Positions 1 through 9,176 are shown, numbered from the stretch's first letter. The stretch: DNA of 64,000 nucleotides from Alphaproteobacteria bacterium (GCA_009920665.1 RFZL01000001.1:62001-126000), one strand, 5' to 3'. Notes: generated from the sequence alone by a model not told the origin. Numbers and translations are program-made.

Positions 1-526
1 GCGCATATATATCCATCGTCTCGCGCGCGATCCTGACCTGCTTCTCCGGCTTCGGGATGAAGGACAGCGTGCGCATGTTGTGTGTACGGTCGGCCAGTTT
101 GACCAGCAGCACCCGCACATCCTCGCTCATTGCCAAAAGCAGCTTGCGAAAATTCTCGGCCTGGGCGCTGCTTGGCAGCGTCTTGATCGCAAGCCGGCTC
201 AGCTTGGTCACACCATCGACAAGCTGCGCCACGTCACCACCAAATTCACCGTCAAGGGTCTGCAACGTTACATCGCAATCCTCGACAGTGTCATGAAGCA
301 GCGCCGTAATGATGCTCTCTTCGTCGAGATGCATATCCAGCAGAATATTGGCCACGGCTATCGGATGGGTGAAATAGGGCTCGCCGGAGGCGCGCATCTG
401 GCCGTCATGCGCCTTGCGGCCGAATTCAAACGCCCGCAGCAATCGGTCGGCATCGACCGCCGCGTGGTAGGCACGCATTTTTTCAATAATGGGATCAGCC
501 GTTCCGATCATCGCCCCGTCGACCAT
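1..526 (-). CDS. relA/spoT: RelA/SpoT-family (p)ppGpp synthetase/hydrolase, N-terminal part (cut by window edge)
   Basis: Not in the ORF track because it runs off the window. My translation of the minus strand starts MVDGAMIG and continues open to base 1. The visible ~175 residues are the N-terminal HD hydrolase domain: GEPYFTHPIAVA, the metal-binding HDTVED motif, then VTKLSRL and KLADRTHNMRTL, the usual Rsh order. The family controls the stringent response by making or degrading (p)ppGpp. The synthetase, TGS and ACT domains would lie outside the window. It is followed by rpoZ upstream on the same strand, a common alphaproteobacterial arrangement. The start is uncertain: in-frame ATGs also exist at 511 (behind a GGGG stretch) and 478, the last matching the usual family start best. 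Intact HD residues suggest hydrolase activity, so a bifunctional Rsh is likely. Confidence 0.9.
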   Translation of the reverse strand, partial: MVDGAMIGTADPIIEKMRAYHAAVDADRLLRAFEFGRKAHDGQMRASGEPYFTHPIAVANILLDMHLDEESIITALLHDTVEDCDVTLQTLDGEFGGDVAQLVDGVTKLSRLAIKTLPSSAQAENFRKLLLAMSEDVRVLLVKLADRTHNMRTLSFIPKPEKQVRIARETMDIYA

Positions 527-574
527 TGCAGCGCCGGCAAAACGCTGTGATCGCGCATGTCCGGCGTTCGAGGC

Positions 575-982
575 TTAATCTTCGCCTGTCACCTGTGACA
601 GGTCAACATCCTCAAATCCGGGCTCACTGTCAGTGGCCGTGCTGACATGCATGCCGGCCTCGGCGCCCTCGGCCTCGCTGTAGTCGCCGATCATTTCCGA
701 AAGATCCACATCGACACCCGCCTCGCCCTCGACAAGCATCTCGGGCTCTTCCTGCGCGGAAAGTCGCTGCAGCTTTTTCACGATGCCTTCATTGAGCCCG
801 CCAAAATCGACCGACTCGGCCGCGATTTCACGAAGCGCAATCACCGGATTCTTGTCATTGTCACGCTCAAGGGTCGGCAGGTCACCCTTCATGATGCCCC
901 GTGCCCGCTGCGCGGCCGTCATCACGAGATCAAACCTGTTGGGGATTTTCTCGATACAGTCTTCTACGGTTACACGTGCCAT
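575..982 (-). CDS. rpoZ: DNA-directed RNA polymerase omega subunit
   Basis: A 135-residue protein beginning [19 protein letters not shown], the highly conserved omega N-terminus, followed by [11 protein letters not shown]. Omega helps fold and assemble the beta' subunit of RNA polymerase. The ORF track start at 1105 is too long: the ATG at 982 is preceded by GGGAGA at good spacing and matches the family start. The protein carries a long acidic, low-complexity tail (about residues 80-135, rich in E, D, G) beyond the conserved core, as in many alphaproteobacterial omegas. It lies about 50 bp upstream of relA/spoT and is probably co-transcribed with it. Confidence 0.95.
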   Translation of the reverse strand: MARVTVEDCIEKIPNRFDLVMTAAQRARGIMKGDLPTLERDNDKNPVIALREIAAESVDFGGLNEGIVKKLQRLSAQEEPEMLVEGEAGVDVDLSEMIGDYSEAEGAEAGMHVSTATDSEPGFEDVDLSQVTGED

Positions 983-1127
983 GCTGGTCTCCCGTCTTCG
1001 CGCCGGACCCGCACCATCGAGACGAAAACGCATCGTGGGACAGGTCGGCAGCACCCGGTGTTTGAAACAGATCGGTGATGTAACGCAAATCAGGCCGGCG
1101 TGCAAGTCGAACTGTGCGATCTGCCCG

Positions 1128-1192
1128 CCTGACTCCGGGGCCTGACTCCGGGGCCTGATCGCGGGGCCTGATCGCGGGGCCTGATCCCGGGG
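1128..1192. repeat. 13-bp tandem repeat, five units
   Basis: Five head-to-tail units of consensus CCTGAyyscGGGG, the first two identical, the third and fourth identical and the fifth one base different. The array directly abuts the folK stop codon, whose TAG (CTA on +) falls in a degenerate sixth unit CCTAG. No reading frame or terminator is evident in it. It resembles other 14-18 bp intergenic arrays in this window. Confidence 0.9.
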
Positions 1193-1193
1193 C

Positions 1194-1769
1194 CTAGTCT
1201 GACATGCGCCGGATCATCTGTTCTTCCGGCAGCACGGCAACCAGATCGCCGATCCCCCGGCCCGTCACCGGATGAACATAATCGGGAGCCACATCCTGCA
1301 GGGGCAACAGCACAAAGGCACGCTGATGCATGCGCGGGTGCGGCAGGGTAATGCGGTCATCAGCATGCTGCACACGCCCAAAATCCAGGAGATCAAGATC
1401 AAGTACCCGCGCTTCATTTCTGACCTGCCTGACACGCCCGAATTCGGTCTCGATGCGGTGCAGTCCCTGCAAGGTGTCATGCATCGAAAGCGACGTGCGG
1501 GCGGCGATCACTGCGTTGACAAACCAGGGCTGGTCTGTCAGCGGCACTGGCGCGGTTTCAAACCAGGCGGACACATGGACAATCTCGATGCCGATGGCAG
1601 GAAACCGCGCGATCGCCGCCTCGCAGCCGCCACGGGGAGTCTCGAAACCGTCAGGTACAAGGTTGGCGCCGATCCCGATCAAGATATCGATGGGATCGCT
1701 ATATTTTTTATCGAACATTTTTTCATAGACCATCGAATGGGTAAATTTATCTTCCAAATATCCCCACAT
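1194..1769 (-). CDS. folK: 2-amino-4-hydroxy-6-hydroxymethyldihydropteridine pyrophosphokinase
   Basis: HPPK transfers pyrophosphate from ATP to 6-hydroxymethyl-dihydropterin in folate synthesis. The core is recognisable: [10 protein letters not shown] near residue 28, then [18 protein letters not shown], the catalytic [11 protein letters not shown] and [16 protein letters not shown]. The first ~27 residues (rich in K, Y, M) precede the conserved core and are encoded by AT-rich DNA, so the true start may be the ATG at 1733 or 1718; no convincing Shine-Dalgarno sequence distinguishes them. It faces away from the NYN gene across an AT-rich divergent promoter region and is followed downstream by rpoZ. 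Confidence 0.93.
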   Translation of the reverse strand: MWGYLEDKFTHSMVYEKMFDKKYSDPIDILIGIGANLVPDGFETPRGGCEAAIARFPAIGIEIVHVSAWFETAPVPLTDQPWFVNAVIAARTSLSMHDTLQGLHRIETEFGRVRQVRNEARVLDLDLLDFGRVQHADDRITLPHPRMHQRAFVLLPLQDVAPDYVHPVTGRGIGDLVAVLPEEQMIRRMSD

Positions 1770-1995
1770 TATGTCGCGACAATGATGCCGAAATATAAAT
1801 TGAAATTTATAAAACAGACAGATATTGAAGCATTCTTTACATTTTGCAACGTTACGCGTAACTTGTGGGTATTAGCCAAACAAGTAATTCCTGTATGTGC
1901 ATATTCTAACGGTAATCAATCGAATTTTACGGGTTTTATTCACAAATGATTATTTGAAAAAGCTAATTCTCATAAATCCCTTATAAGGCACTATC
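1770..1995. promoter_or_regulatory. AT-rich divergent promoter region between folK and the NYN gene
   Basis: About 225 bp of markedly AT-rich DNA separating two divergently oriented genes in an otherwise GC-rich window. It probably carries promoters in both directions. I could not pick reliable -35/-10 pairs by eye. No protein-coding or RNA gene is supported here. Confidence 0.45.
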
Positions 1996-2559
1996 GTGAC
2001 AGACAATATATACCGTGAAAGAACGGTTCTTTTCATCGACGGTTCAAACTTTTACGCTTCCGCGCGCACCCTCGGGATGGATATTGATTATGCCCGCATG
2101 CGGGCCTATTTCGCGCAGAATGCCCATCTGATCAGGGCATGCTACTACACCGCCCTGCCCGAGGATCAGGAATATTCGCCGCTCCGCCCCCTGATCGACT
2201 GGCTTGATTACAACGGCTATTCTGTGGTCAGCAAGCTAACCCGCGAATTCACCGACCCCGAGACCGGCAAGCGCCGGGTGAAGGGCAATATGGACATGGA
2301 AATCGCCCTGGACATGTTGCGACTGGCGCCGAAGATCGAACATGCCATCCTGTTCTCCGGCGATGGTGATTTCTGCCGCCTTCTTGAAGATGTGCAGGGC
2401 ATGGGCGTGCGCGTCACCGTCGTTTCGACAACCAAGACCTCACCGCCGATGGCGGCTGATTCCCTGCGGCGGATGGCGGATGAATTCATCGAGTTGGAAA
2501 ATCTTCGCGAATTCATCACCAGACCACCGCGTGACAATGTCGAAAGTGAACCGGCCTGA
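1996..2559 (+). CDS. NYN domain protein (LabA/DUF88 family)
   Basis: A 187-residue protein starting with GTG. It has the PIN-like NYN signature: LFIDGSNFYASA at the N-terminus with the first catalytic aspartate, GNMDMEIALDML, and ILFSGDGDFCRLL with the second acidic cluster, followed by VTVVSTTKTS. The NYN fold is a metal-dependent nuclease fold, and family members are thought to act on RNA, but the substrate of this LabA-like group is not established. Position between folK and the uracil-DNA glycosylase near smpB and rpoZ is a recurring alphaproteobacterial context. The GTG start follows closely on the AT-rich promoter region. Confidence 0.85.
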   Translation: MTDNIYRERTVLFIDGSNFYASARTLGMDIDYARMRAYFAQNAHLIRACYYTALPEDQEYSPLRPLIDWLDYNGYSVVSKLTREFTDPETGKRRVKGNMDMEIALDMLRLAPKIEHAILFSGDGDFCRLLEDVQGMGVRVTVVSTTKTSPPMAADSLRRMADEFIELENLREFITRPPRDNVESEPA

Positions 2560-2585
2560 CCTTACGGCCCGGATATGACAGCGTT

Positions 2586-3245
2586 GTGACAAGCTTCGTT
2601 CCACCGCCTCGCGACTGCGCCTTGTGCCCACGTCTTGTGGAATTGCGGCACAGCTGCAGGCACAAGGAGCCGTCCTGGCATAACGCGCCTGTTGAATCAT
2701 TTGGTGACATCACGGCGCACATTCTGATTGTCGGCCTCGCGCCGGGTCTTCGCGGCGCCAACCGGACAGGTCGTCCGTTCACCGGTGATGCCGCCGGCGG
2801 CTATCTGTTCACTATGCTGCGGCGCTTCGGGCTGGCGACCGGGGATTATCGCGAAGATGGCGAGGATGATATCCGGCTGGCCGGTGTCCGTATCACCAAT
2901 GCCGTGCGCTGCCTGCCGCCGGACAACAAACCTGTCGCGGCGGAAATCAACGCCTGCCGCCCCTATCTGGCGGCGGAGATTGCGGCGATGCCGCATCTGG
3001 ACACCATCGTGACCTTGGGGCGTCTGGCGCATGACGCCACCCTGCGCGCGGCAGGGCTGCGCCCCGCTGCGGTGCCATTCCGCCATGCTGGCAACCAGCC
3101 CATTGAGATGCAGCACCGGATGATCCGCATCATCAGCTCCTATCACTGCTCGCGCTACAACACGCAGACCGGCCGCCTGACCGACGAGAGGTTTGCCGGA
3201 ATTTTCCGGATGATCACCGCGCGGGAGGGTGGGGATGCGCGCTAG
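2586..3245 (+). CDS. Uracil-DNA glycosylase, family 5 (UDGb) type, Fe-S
   Basis: A 219-residue enzyme that removes uracil and possibly other deaminated bases from DNA. Motif 1 reads [19 protein letters not shown], the family 5 form in which the usual catalytic Asp/Asn position differs from family 1. The C-terminal motif [16 protein letters not shown] is also the family 5 type. The N-terminal pair CALCPRL and later cysteines (AVRCLPP, YHCSRY) are the likely ligands of the 4Fe-4S cluster known in UDG families 4 and 5. The gene begins with GTG, 26 bp after the NYN gene, so the two are probably an operon. Its end overlaps the smpB end by 4 bp, tail to tail. Confidence 0.9.
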   Translation: MTSFVPPPRDCALCPRLVELRHSCRHKEPSWHNAPVESFGDITAHILIVGLAPGLRGANRTGRPFTGDAAGGYLFTMLRRFGLATGDYREDGEDDIRLAGVRITNAVRCLPPDNKPVAAEINACRPYLAAEIAAMPHLDTIVTLGRLAHDATLRAAGLRPAAVPFRHAGNQPIEMQHRMIRIISSYHCSRYNTQTGRLTDERFAGIFRMITAREGGDAR

Positions 3246-3709
3246 CCCTTGCTGCGCAGAAGCCGCGCTTTTTCACGGCCCCAGTCACGGTCCTTGGCCG
3301 CCTGACGCTTGTCCTGCTTGCGACGCCCCCTGGCAAGACCGATCTGGATTTTCGCCCGCCCGCGGTCATTGAAATACAGCACCAGCGGAACAAGGGTCAT
3401 GCCCTCACGCCGGATCAATCCCAACAGCTTGTTCCGCTCACGCGCCTTGACCAGCAATTCGCGCGGCCGCTTGGGTTCGTGATTGTCGCGCGCCGGCTCA
3501 TAAATCGGGATATTGGCATTGAACAGCATCAGCCGGCCACTGTCCTCGCCGGCGTAGCTCTCGGCGATACTGGCACGGCCGGTACGAAGCGATTTGACCT
3601 CGCTTCCGGTCAGGATGAGACCGGCCTCGATCTGTTCCTCGATTTCATATTCATGCCTGGCGCGCCGGTTCTCGGCGACGCGGCCGGTTGTTATGTGCCC
3701 CTTGGCCAT
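3242..3709 (-). CDS. smpB: SsrA-binding protein
   Basis: 155 residues, the usual length. SmpB binds tmRNA and brings it to stalled ribosomes for trans-translation. The N-terminal [32 protein letters not shown] and the central [10 protein letters not shown] are near-invariant, and the basic C-terminal tail ([17 protein letters not shown]) needed for decoding-centre binding is present. It is downstream of dapA on the same strand, 57 bp away, a standard pairing in alphaproteobacteria. Confidence 0.97.
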   Translation of the reverse strand: MAKGHITTGRVAENRRARHEYEIEEQIEAGLILTGSEVKSLRTGRASIAESYAGEDSGRLMLFNANIPIYEPARDNHEPKRPRELLVKARERNKLLGLIRREGMTLVPLVLYFNDRGRAKIQIGLARGRRKQDKRQAAKDRDWGREKARLLRSKG

Positions 3710-3765
3710 GGATCCATTCCCGCCAGTCGCACCGGCGCCGCCCTCGCAATGACGGGAACCGCCAT

Positions 3766-4668
3766 CTAGTTGATCAGCCCGGCGCCGCGAAGCGCCGCCT
3801 CGACACGCGCCTTGCTGCTGTCAGCGATTTCGCATAGCGGCAGCCGCGTTCCGGACCCGCACAACCCCAGCAACTCGGCCGCATATTTGACCGGCCCCGG
3901 ACTGGCCTCGCAGAACATGGCGTCATGCACCTCGATCATGCGGGTGTTGATGTCCTGCGCCGTCTTCACATCGCCCGCCATCCAGGCGTTATGCATGTCG
4001 GCCATCTGGCGCGGCGCGATATTCGACGTCACCGAGATGGCGCCATGGCCACCACCGGCAAGATAGGGAAGCGTCGTCGCGTCCTCACCGGACAGCTGCG
4101 CAAAGCCATTGCCAAGCGCGTTCAGGATCCGCGGCGGGCGCCCGACATCGGAGGTCGCGTCCTTAATCCCGACAATGTTCGGACAGGCCTTCGCCATGCG
4201 TGCCAGAGTGTCATCCGCGACGCGGACGATCGACCGGCCCGGAATGTCATAGACGATGACAGCGACATCCACCGCCTGTGCCACCGCGGTGAAATGGCGG
4301 TACAGCCCTTCCTGCGTCGGCTTGTTGTAATAGGGGCTGACGATCAGCACGCCGTCGGCACCGGCGCCGGCGGCATGTTTGGCAAGGCGTACCGCCTCGT
4401 CCGTGCTGTTTGACCCGGCACCGGCGATCACCGGCACGCGCCCCGCCGCCTGCTCGATGCACAGCTCGACAACGCGATCATGCTCATCATGCGACAGCGT
4501 CGGCGATTCGCCGGTGGTGCCGACCGGCACCAGCCCGTGCGTGCCGTTCTCGATCTGGAACTCGACAAGTTTTCTGAACGCATCCTCGTCAACCCGTCCG
4601 TTGCTGAACGGCGTGATCAGCGCGGTGTAGGACCCGGCGAAGGCCGGCGTGGCAGAATCCTGAGACAT
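3766..4668 (-). CDS. dapA: 4-hydroxy-tetrahydrodipicolinate synthase
   Basis: Condenses pyruvate with aspartate semialdehyde in lysine and diaminopimelate synthesis. About 300 residues from the chosen start [21 protein letters not shown]. Visible signatures are [22 protein letters not shown], the catalytic tyrosine in VYDIPGRS and the Schiff-base lysine in VGIKDATSD. The ORF track start (4734) adds ~22 unsupported residues; the ATG at 4668 is preceded by AGGAACC at a sensible distance and matches the family. It lies 57 bp upstream of smpB on the same strand. Confidence 0.96.
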   Translation of the reverse strand: MSQDSATPAFAGSYTALITPFSNGRVDEDAFRKLVEFQIENGTHGLVPVGTTGESPTLSHDEHDRVVELCIEQAAGRVPVIAGAGSNSTDEAVRLAKHAAGAGADGVLIVSPYYNKPTQEGLYRHFTAVAQAVDVAVIVYDIPGRSIVRVADDTLARMAKACPNIVGIKDATSDVGRPPRILNALGNGFAQLSGEDATTLPYLAGGGHGAISVTSNIAPRQMADMHNAWMAGDVKTAQDINTRMIEVHDAMFCEASPGPVKYAAELLGLCGSGTRLPLCEIADSSKARVEAALRGAGLIN

Positions 4669-4826
4669 GGGATGGTTCCTGTTCATGTTGAGCGCCCAAA
4701 ATAGGCCCGCCCCGGTGCGAAGACAAGCCCGCATTCCGGGTTGTTCGCCGCACCGGCTGCGCTGGCCTGTTGCCGCGCCGCCGACACGACGCTAGGCTTT
4801 GCGACATCACACAACAGGACACAGCC

Positions 4827-5822
4827 ATGAACGACCAGACCCGCCCCGCCATCGGCATTGACGATATCCACGCCGCCGCGACCCGCATCGCCCCCCATAT
4901 CGTGCGCACGCCGCTGGTGGAATCGCCGCGGCTGAATGACTGGCTTGGCTTCCGGCTGCTGGTGAAGGCGGAATGCCTTCAGCACACAGGGTCCTTCAAG
5001 CTTCGCGGTGCGACCAACACGGTGATGAGCCTGCCGGAAAGCATCACCGATGTCGTCGCCTATTCCAGCGGCAACCACGCCCAGGCGGTGGCCCGCGCGG
5101 CCAGCCTGCGCGGCATGCGCGCCGTGATCGTGATGCCGGAGGACGCGCCGGCGATGAAGATCGAGGGCACGAAATCCTATGGCGCCGAGGTGGTGACCTA
5201 TGACCGCTACAATGAGAGCCGCGAGGAGATCGGCGGTGCCATCGCCGCCGAGCGCGGCGCCGAGCTGATCCCGCCTTTCGAGGATGCGCGGGTGATGGCC
5301 GGCCAGGGAACGGTCGGGCTGGAGATCGCGCGGCAATGCGCCGAGATGGGCGCGGCACCGGACCATGTCATCAGCTGTTGCGGCGGTGGCGGGCTGATCG
5401 CCGGCCTCAGCACGGCGGTCCGCGCCGAACTGCCGGCGGCGAAAATCTGGGCTGCCGAGCCTGCCGATTTCGACGACACCGTCCGCTCGCTCGCCAGCGG
5501 CAGGATCGAAACCGTTGATCCGGCGGCACGGTCGATCTGCGATGCGGTGGTGACGCCGGCCCCGGGCGAGATGACCTTCGCCATCAACAGGACGACGCTG
5601 TCCGGCGGGTTCGGCGTCAGCGACGATCTGGTGCTGCGGGTGATGGCCACCGCCTTCAAACATCTGAAGCTGGTGATCGAGCCGGGCGGCGCGGTGGCGC
5701 TGGCGGCGGCGCTCGACAGGCGGTTGCCGGCCGATACGGGCTGCGCGGTCGCCGTCGCCTCCGGCGGCAATGTCGATGCCGAAATGTTCACCCGCGCGCT
5801 GCAGGCCGGGCCGTTGGTTTAG
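4827..5822 (+). CDS. PLP-dependent threonine/serine dehydratase-like enzyme
   Basis: A 331-residue fold type II PLP enzyme. The PLP lysine lies in GSFKLRGATN, the substrate loop is SSGNHAQAVA and the phosphate-binding glycine loop is CCGGGGLIAG. Length and lack of a C-terminal ACT regulatory domain fit catabolic threonine or serine ammonia-lyase, or relatives such as the hydroxyectoine-pathway EutB, rather than biosynthetic IlvA. The start at 4827 is supported by AGGACA upstream; the longer track ORF is not. It is divergent from dapA and convergent with the mttB-like gene, so it stands alone. The exact substrate cannot be set from sequence. Confidence 0.85.
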   Translation: MNDQTRPAIGIDDIHAAATRIAPHIVRTPLVESPRLNDWLGFRLLVKAECLQHTGSFKLRGATNTVMSLPESITDVVAYSSGNHAQAVARAASLRGMRAVIVMPEDAPAMKIEGTKSYGAEVVTYDRYNESREEIGGAIAAERGAELIPPFEDARVMAGQGTVGLEIARQCAEMGAAPDHVISCCGGGGLIAGLSTAVRAELPAAKIWAAEPADFDDTVRSLASGRIETVDPAARSICDAVVTPAPGEMTFAINRTTLSGGFGVSDDLVLRVMATAFKHLKLVIEPGGAVALAAALDRRLPADTGCAVAVASGGNVDAEMFTRALQAGPLV

Positions 5823-5834
5823 GATAGTGAAACC

Positions 5835-7400
5835 CTAGAAATCGGTCGGGGCGCCGCCCTCTTCCTTGCGCCGGGCGACAAAGGCGCGCAGCTCCTCGTC
5901 GATGGCCGGGTCGATCGGCGGCGACTGATATTCGGCGAGGATCTGTTTCCAGACGGCGTTGGCGCGGTCATGCGTCCAGATGGCGCCGGCTTCCTCCCAC
6001 GCCTCGTAATTGCGCCAGTCCGACATTAGCGGCGCATAAAAGGCGTCGCGATAGCGTTCCTGCGTGTGGTCGGCGCCAAAGAAATGGCCGAACGGCCCGA
6101 CCTCGCCAATCGCCTCCACGGCCAGATCATCGGCGCTGATCGGCACCGGACGGTTGGTATAGGCGATCTGCTGCAGCATCTCGCAATCGATGATGAATTT
6201 CTCGAAGCTGGCCGACAGCCCGCCTTCCATCCATCCCGCCGCATGATAAATCACATTGGCATGGCCGGAACAGCTGCCCTGCAGCGAGAACAGTGATTCC
6301 CAGATCGCCTGCGCGTCGGGCGCGTTGCAGGCATTGGCGTTGGAGGCGCGCAAGGGCAGACCATAGCGCCGCGCCATCTGCCCCGATATCTGCATCGCGC
6401 GCACATATTCCGGCGTGCCGAAGGCCGGCGCGCCGGTCTTCATGTCGACATTGCTGGTAAAGGCGCCATAGACGCAGGGCGCCCCGTCCCGCACCTGCTG
6501 CAACAGGGCGACGGCGGCCAGCCCCTCGGCATTCTGCTGCGTCACCGCGCCGGCAATCGTCACCGGCGCCATCGCCCCGGCCAGCGTGAAGGGCGATATG
6601 ATGACAACCTGCCCGCGCCGCGCCGCCCGCATCGCGCCATCCAGCATCGGCCAGTCATGCTTCAGCGGCGATGAGGAATTGATGTTGGTGAACATATGCG
6701 GGCGTGATTCAAACGCCTCATCCGTCAGGCCGCCGGCGATCCGCGCCATCTCCATCACATCCTCGATCCGCTCGGGACCAAGCGAATAGGCGTGGATCAC
6801 CTTGTCGGTCAGCGTCAGCATGTCGTAATGCGCGTCGAGATGCCGGATCGAGGCATGGATGTCGATCGGCTCCACCGGATAGCCGCAATTCAGATGAATG
6901 CAGTTATAGGCCTGTGCCAGCCGCAGCAGGTCCTGGTAATCGGCGCGGTTGCCAACCCGCCGCCCACGGTCAAGATCCATCACATTCGGCGCCGAGGCGA
7001 CCTGGCCGAAATTGACATGCCGCCCACCAACGATGATTTCATGGGCCGGGTTGCGGGGGGTGATGGTGAATTGTGACGGCGCGCGACTCACCGCCTCCAT
7101 CACAAAACCACGATCCATGCACACGCGCTTGGTCTCGTAATCGACCTCGCAGCCTGCTGCTTTCAGGATGTCCAGCGCCTCGTCATTCAGGAACAGGATC
7201 CCGATCTCCTCGAGGATGCGCATGCTGGCATCGTGGATGGCCTCGACACCGTCCGGATCAACAGGCTGTGTCGGATCATCGAGATAGGTCACGGCACCCC
7301 ATTCAAGCTGGCCTGCCAGGAACGGCTTTTTCAGGCTGTCCCCACTACCGCGTCGGCGGCGGCGTGGCCGCTGGGGCGAATCAGTCGCAATCTCGGACAT
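5835..7400 (-). CDS. MttB-superfamily (non-pyrrolysine) corrinoid-dependent methyltransferase homologue
   Basis: About 521 residues belonging to the trimethylamine methyltransferase superfamily. True MttB reads an in-frame UAG as pyrrolysine; this ORF is open through its full length, so it belongs to the non-Pyl branch, whose characterised members demethylate quaternary amines such as glycine betaine and pass the methyl group to a corrinoid protein. Seen in sequence: PVDPDGVEAIHDASMRILEEIGI near the N-terminus, NFGQVASAPNVMDLDRG, and INSSSPLKHDWPMLDGA in the barrel. The start at 7400 has AGGTG 5 bp upstream. A basic RRPRRRRRGSGD stretch lies at the N-terminus. No partner corrinoid protein gene is adjacent, so the substrate and acceptor are unknown. 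Confidence 0.85.
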   Translation of the reverse strand: MSEIATDSPQRPRRRRRGSGDSLKKPFLAGQLEWGAVTYLDDPTQPVDPDGVEAIHDASMRILEEIGILFLNDEALDILKAAGCEVDYETKRVCMDRGFVMEAVSRAPSQFTITPRNPAHEIIVGGRHVNFGQVASAPNVMDLDRGRRVGNRADYQDLLRLAQAYNCIHLNCGYPVEPIDIHASIRHLDAHYDMLTLTDKVIHAYSLGPERIEDVMEMARIAGGLTDEAFESRPHMFTNINSSSPLKHDWPMLDGAMRAARRGQVVIISPFTLAGAMAPVTIAGAVTQQNAEGLAAVALLQQVRDGAPCVYGAFTSNVDMKTGAPAFGTPEYVRAMQISGQMARRYGLPLRASNANACNAPDAQAIWESLFSLQGSCSGHANVIYHAAGWMEGGLSASFEKFIIDCEMLQQIAYTNRPVPISADDLAVEAIGEVGPFGHFFGADHTQERYRDAFYAPLMSDWRNYEAWEEAGAIWTHDRANAVWKQILAEYQSPPIDPAIDEELRAFVARRKEEGGAPTDF

Positions 7401-7573
7401 CGGGCACCTCGCTGCGTCATTCTGCCTCGACGGTAACAGCGCTAAACCTGTCAATCATTCTAAAAATGACATTCGATACCCCATTTCAGTCACCCGGCAG
7501 GGCAGACGGGCATTACCGGTTTAAAATGGCGCACCAGATGCTAAGAAGGAACGCGGTTCAACCACGCGATGGC

Positions 7574-7579
7574 AGGAGG
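7574..7579 (+). promoter_or_regulatory. Shine-Dalgarno AGGAGG that decides the cobU start
   Basis: A perfect AGGAGG is followed by a 7-base spacer and the GTG at 7587. The ATG at 7569 proposed by the ORF track lies upstream of this site and cannot use it, so translation most likely begins at the GTG. Confidence 0.75.
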
Positions 7580-7586
7580 CACCAGG

Positions 7587-8120
7587 GTGGCACCAGAGAT
7601 CAGGTTCGTTCTGGGCGGAACACGGTCAGGCAAGTCCGCCCATGCCGAGGCCCTGGGGCTGGGGCTGGCGCAGAAGCGCGAGGGCGATCTCGTCTATATC
7701 GCGACAGCCGAGATTTTCGATGAGGAGATGGAAGCGCGGATCGACCTGCACCGCCAGCGACGGGGCCCGGAATGGACACTTGTCGAGGCGCCGGTCGACC
7801 TGCCGCAGGCGATCCATGCCAGCGATGACGAGGACACGGTGATCGTTGTCGATTGCCTGAGTGTCTGGACAACCAATCTGTTGATTCATGAAGCCGATCT
7901 CGAGCAGGCGCGTGGCGCGCTACTGGAAACGCTGCGGGATTGCCGTGGCAGCATTGTTCTGGTTGCCAGCGAAACCGGTCTCGGAATCGTTCCCGACAAC
8001 GCGCTGTCACGCCGGTTCCGTGATGCCAACGGGCTGTTGAACCAGGCTGTCGCCGCGGTGGCGGATGAGGTGTTTTTTATGACAGCCGGTCTTGCTTTAA
8101 GAATTAAACCACCGCAATAA
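7587..8120 (+). CDS. cobU: Bifunctional adenosylcobinamide kinase / adenosylcobinamide-phosphate guanylyltransferase
   Basis: CobU (CobP) phosphorylates adenosylcobinamide and then activates it with GTP for nucleotide loop attachment. 177 residues. The P-loop reads VLGGTRSGKSAHAE, followed by VYIATAEIFDEEM, the family histidine in DLHRQRRGPEW, VDCLSVWTTNL and the C-terminal SRRFRDANGLLNQAVA. Start chosen at GTG 7587 on the strength of its AGGAGG. It opens a four-gene plus-strand cluster (cobU, cobT, cobS, phosphatase) dedicated to the lower ligand. There is no cobalamin riboswitch upstream: I looked for a B12 box between 7400 and 7587 and found none. Confidence 0.95.
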   Translation: MAPEIRFVLGGTRSGKSAHAEALGLGLAQKREGDLVYIATAEIFDEEMEARIDLHRQRRGPEWTLVEAPVDLPQAIHASDDEDTVIVVDCLSVWTTNLLIHEADLEQARGALLETLRDCRGSIVLVASETGLGIVPDNALSRRFRDANGLLNQAVAAVADEVFFMTAGLALRIKPPQ

Positions 8121-8156
8121 ACATCAAGGTTTTCCGAATATTTGGTTATCACCCCG

Positions 8157-9176
8157 ATGAATTCATTCTCCTCGTCCCGCCATATTGCTGAATTGATGGA
8201 CGCGCTGCCACAGCCGGATCGTGCGGCGCGGGGCATGGCCGCAGCGCGCCAGGACCAGCTGACGAAACCACCGGGCTCGCTTGGCAGACTTGAACAGCTG
8301 GCACTCTGGATGGCCGAATGGCAGAAGACGAACACACCGCATCTCGACAGTGGCAAATGCCTTGTCTTTGCCGGCAATCACGGTGTCGTCAAACAGGGGA
8401 TCAGCCCCTTCCCGCAGGAAGTCACCCAGCAGATGGTGTGGAATTTCGAGGCCGGCGGCGCCGCCATCAACCAGCTTTGTGAAACCGCCGGGCTGGAATT
8501 GAGTGTCACCGCACTCGATCTTGGTCGCCCGACGATTGATTTCACTACAGCGCCTGCCATGGATCCCGACGAGGTGCTGCACGCCATGAATGCTGGCGCT
8601 GCCGCCATCGGCGAGGTGTGCGATTATCTGATTGTCGGCGAGATGGGCATTGGCAACACCACCGCTGCCGCCGCCATCTGCATGGCGCGGTTTGGTGGTG
8701 ATGCCGGTGGCTGGGTCGGTCCCGGCACCGGTCTTGACCAGGCCGGCGTCGTCCACAAGGCAATGATCATCCAGGCGGCCCTTGATCGGCATGGCGACAG
8801 CCTGCCCGACTGTGTCAGCCTGTTGGCCGCCTATGGCGGGCGTGAAATGGCGGCCATTGCCGGCGCCGTTCTCGAGGCGAGGCTTCGCTGCATTCCGGTG
8901 ATGCTTGACGGCTTCATCTCGTCATCGGCGGCGGCGGCCCTGACGGCAGGCAACAGGCCGGATGTTCTGGATCACTGCATGATTTCGCATCTGTCATCCG
9001 AACCGGGGCATATCCGCCTGGCCTCGGCGCTGCGGATGCAACCGCTTCTGGATCTGCGCATGCGGCTTGGCGAGGCCAGCGGTGCCGCGGTGGCAACCCT
9101 GCTTGTGCGCGCCGCACTGGCGGCGCATAATGGCATGGCAACCTTTGCCGAGGCCGGCGTCAGCCAGGAAGCATGA
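8157..9176 (+). CDS. cobT: Nicotinate-nucleotide--dimethylbenzimidazole phosphoribosyltransferase
   Basis: Makes alpha-ribazole phosphate from dimethylbenzimidazole and nicotinate mononucleotide, the lower ligand of B12. About 339 residues with the family landmarks: LTKPPGSLGRLE, FAGNHGVV, GEMGIGNTTAAAAI and the catalytic glutamate in RLGEASGAAVA. The ORF track uses a TTG at 8142; the ATG at 8157 gives MNSFSSSRHIAELMD and is preferred, although neither has a strong ribosome site. Gap to cobU is small and the end overlaps cobS by ATGA, so the genes are translationally coupled. In the Pseudomonas naming this is CobU. It should not be confused with the chelatase subunit also called CobT. Confidence 0.95.
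   Translation: MNSFSSSRHIAELMDALPQPDRAARGMAAARQDQLTKPPGSLGRLEQLALWMAEWQKTNTPHLDSGKCLVFAGNHGVVKQGISPFPQEVTQQMVWNFEAGGAAINQLCETAGLELSVTALDLGRPTIDFTTAPAMDPDEVLHAMNAGAAAIGEVCDYLIVGEMGIGNTTAAAAICMARFGGDAGGWVGPGTGLDQAGVVHKAMIIQAALDRHGDSLPDCVSLLAAYGGREMAAIAGAVLEARLRCIPVMLDGFISSSAAAALTAGNRPDVLDHCMISHLSSEPGHIRLASALRMQPLLDLRMRLGEASGAAVATLLVRAALAAHNGMATFAEAGVSQEA

Noticed and set aside
1128-1192. Possible CRISPR array (also the arrays at 46145, 49533 and 51912)
   Set aside because: Units are 13-18 bp without spacers and there are no cas genes, so these are simple tandem repeats.
5835-7400. Pyrrolysine-containing true MttB
   Set aside because: The frame has no internal UAG, so it is the non-pyrrolysine branch of the superfamily.
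7401-7586. Cobalamin riboswitch before cobU
   Set aside because: No AGCCAGGAGACC-like B12 box or GCCACTG core on either strand.
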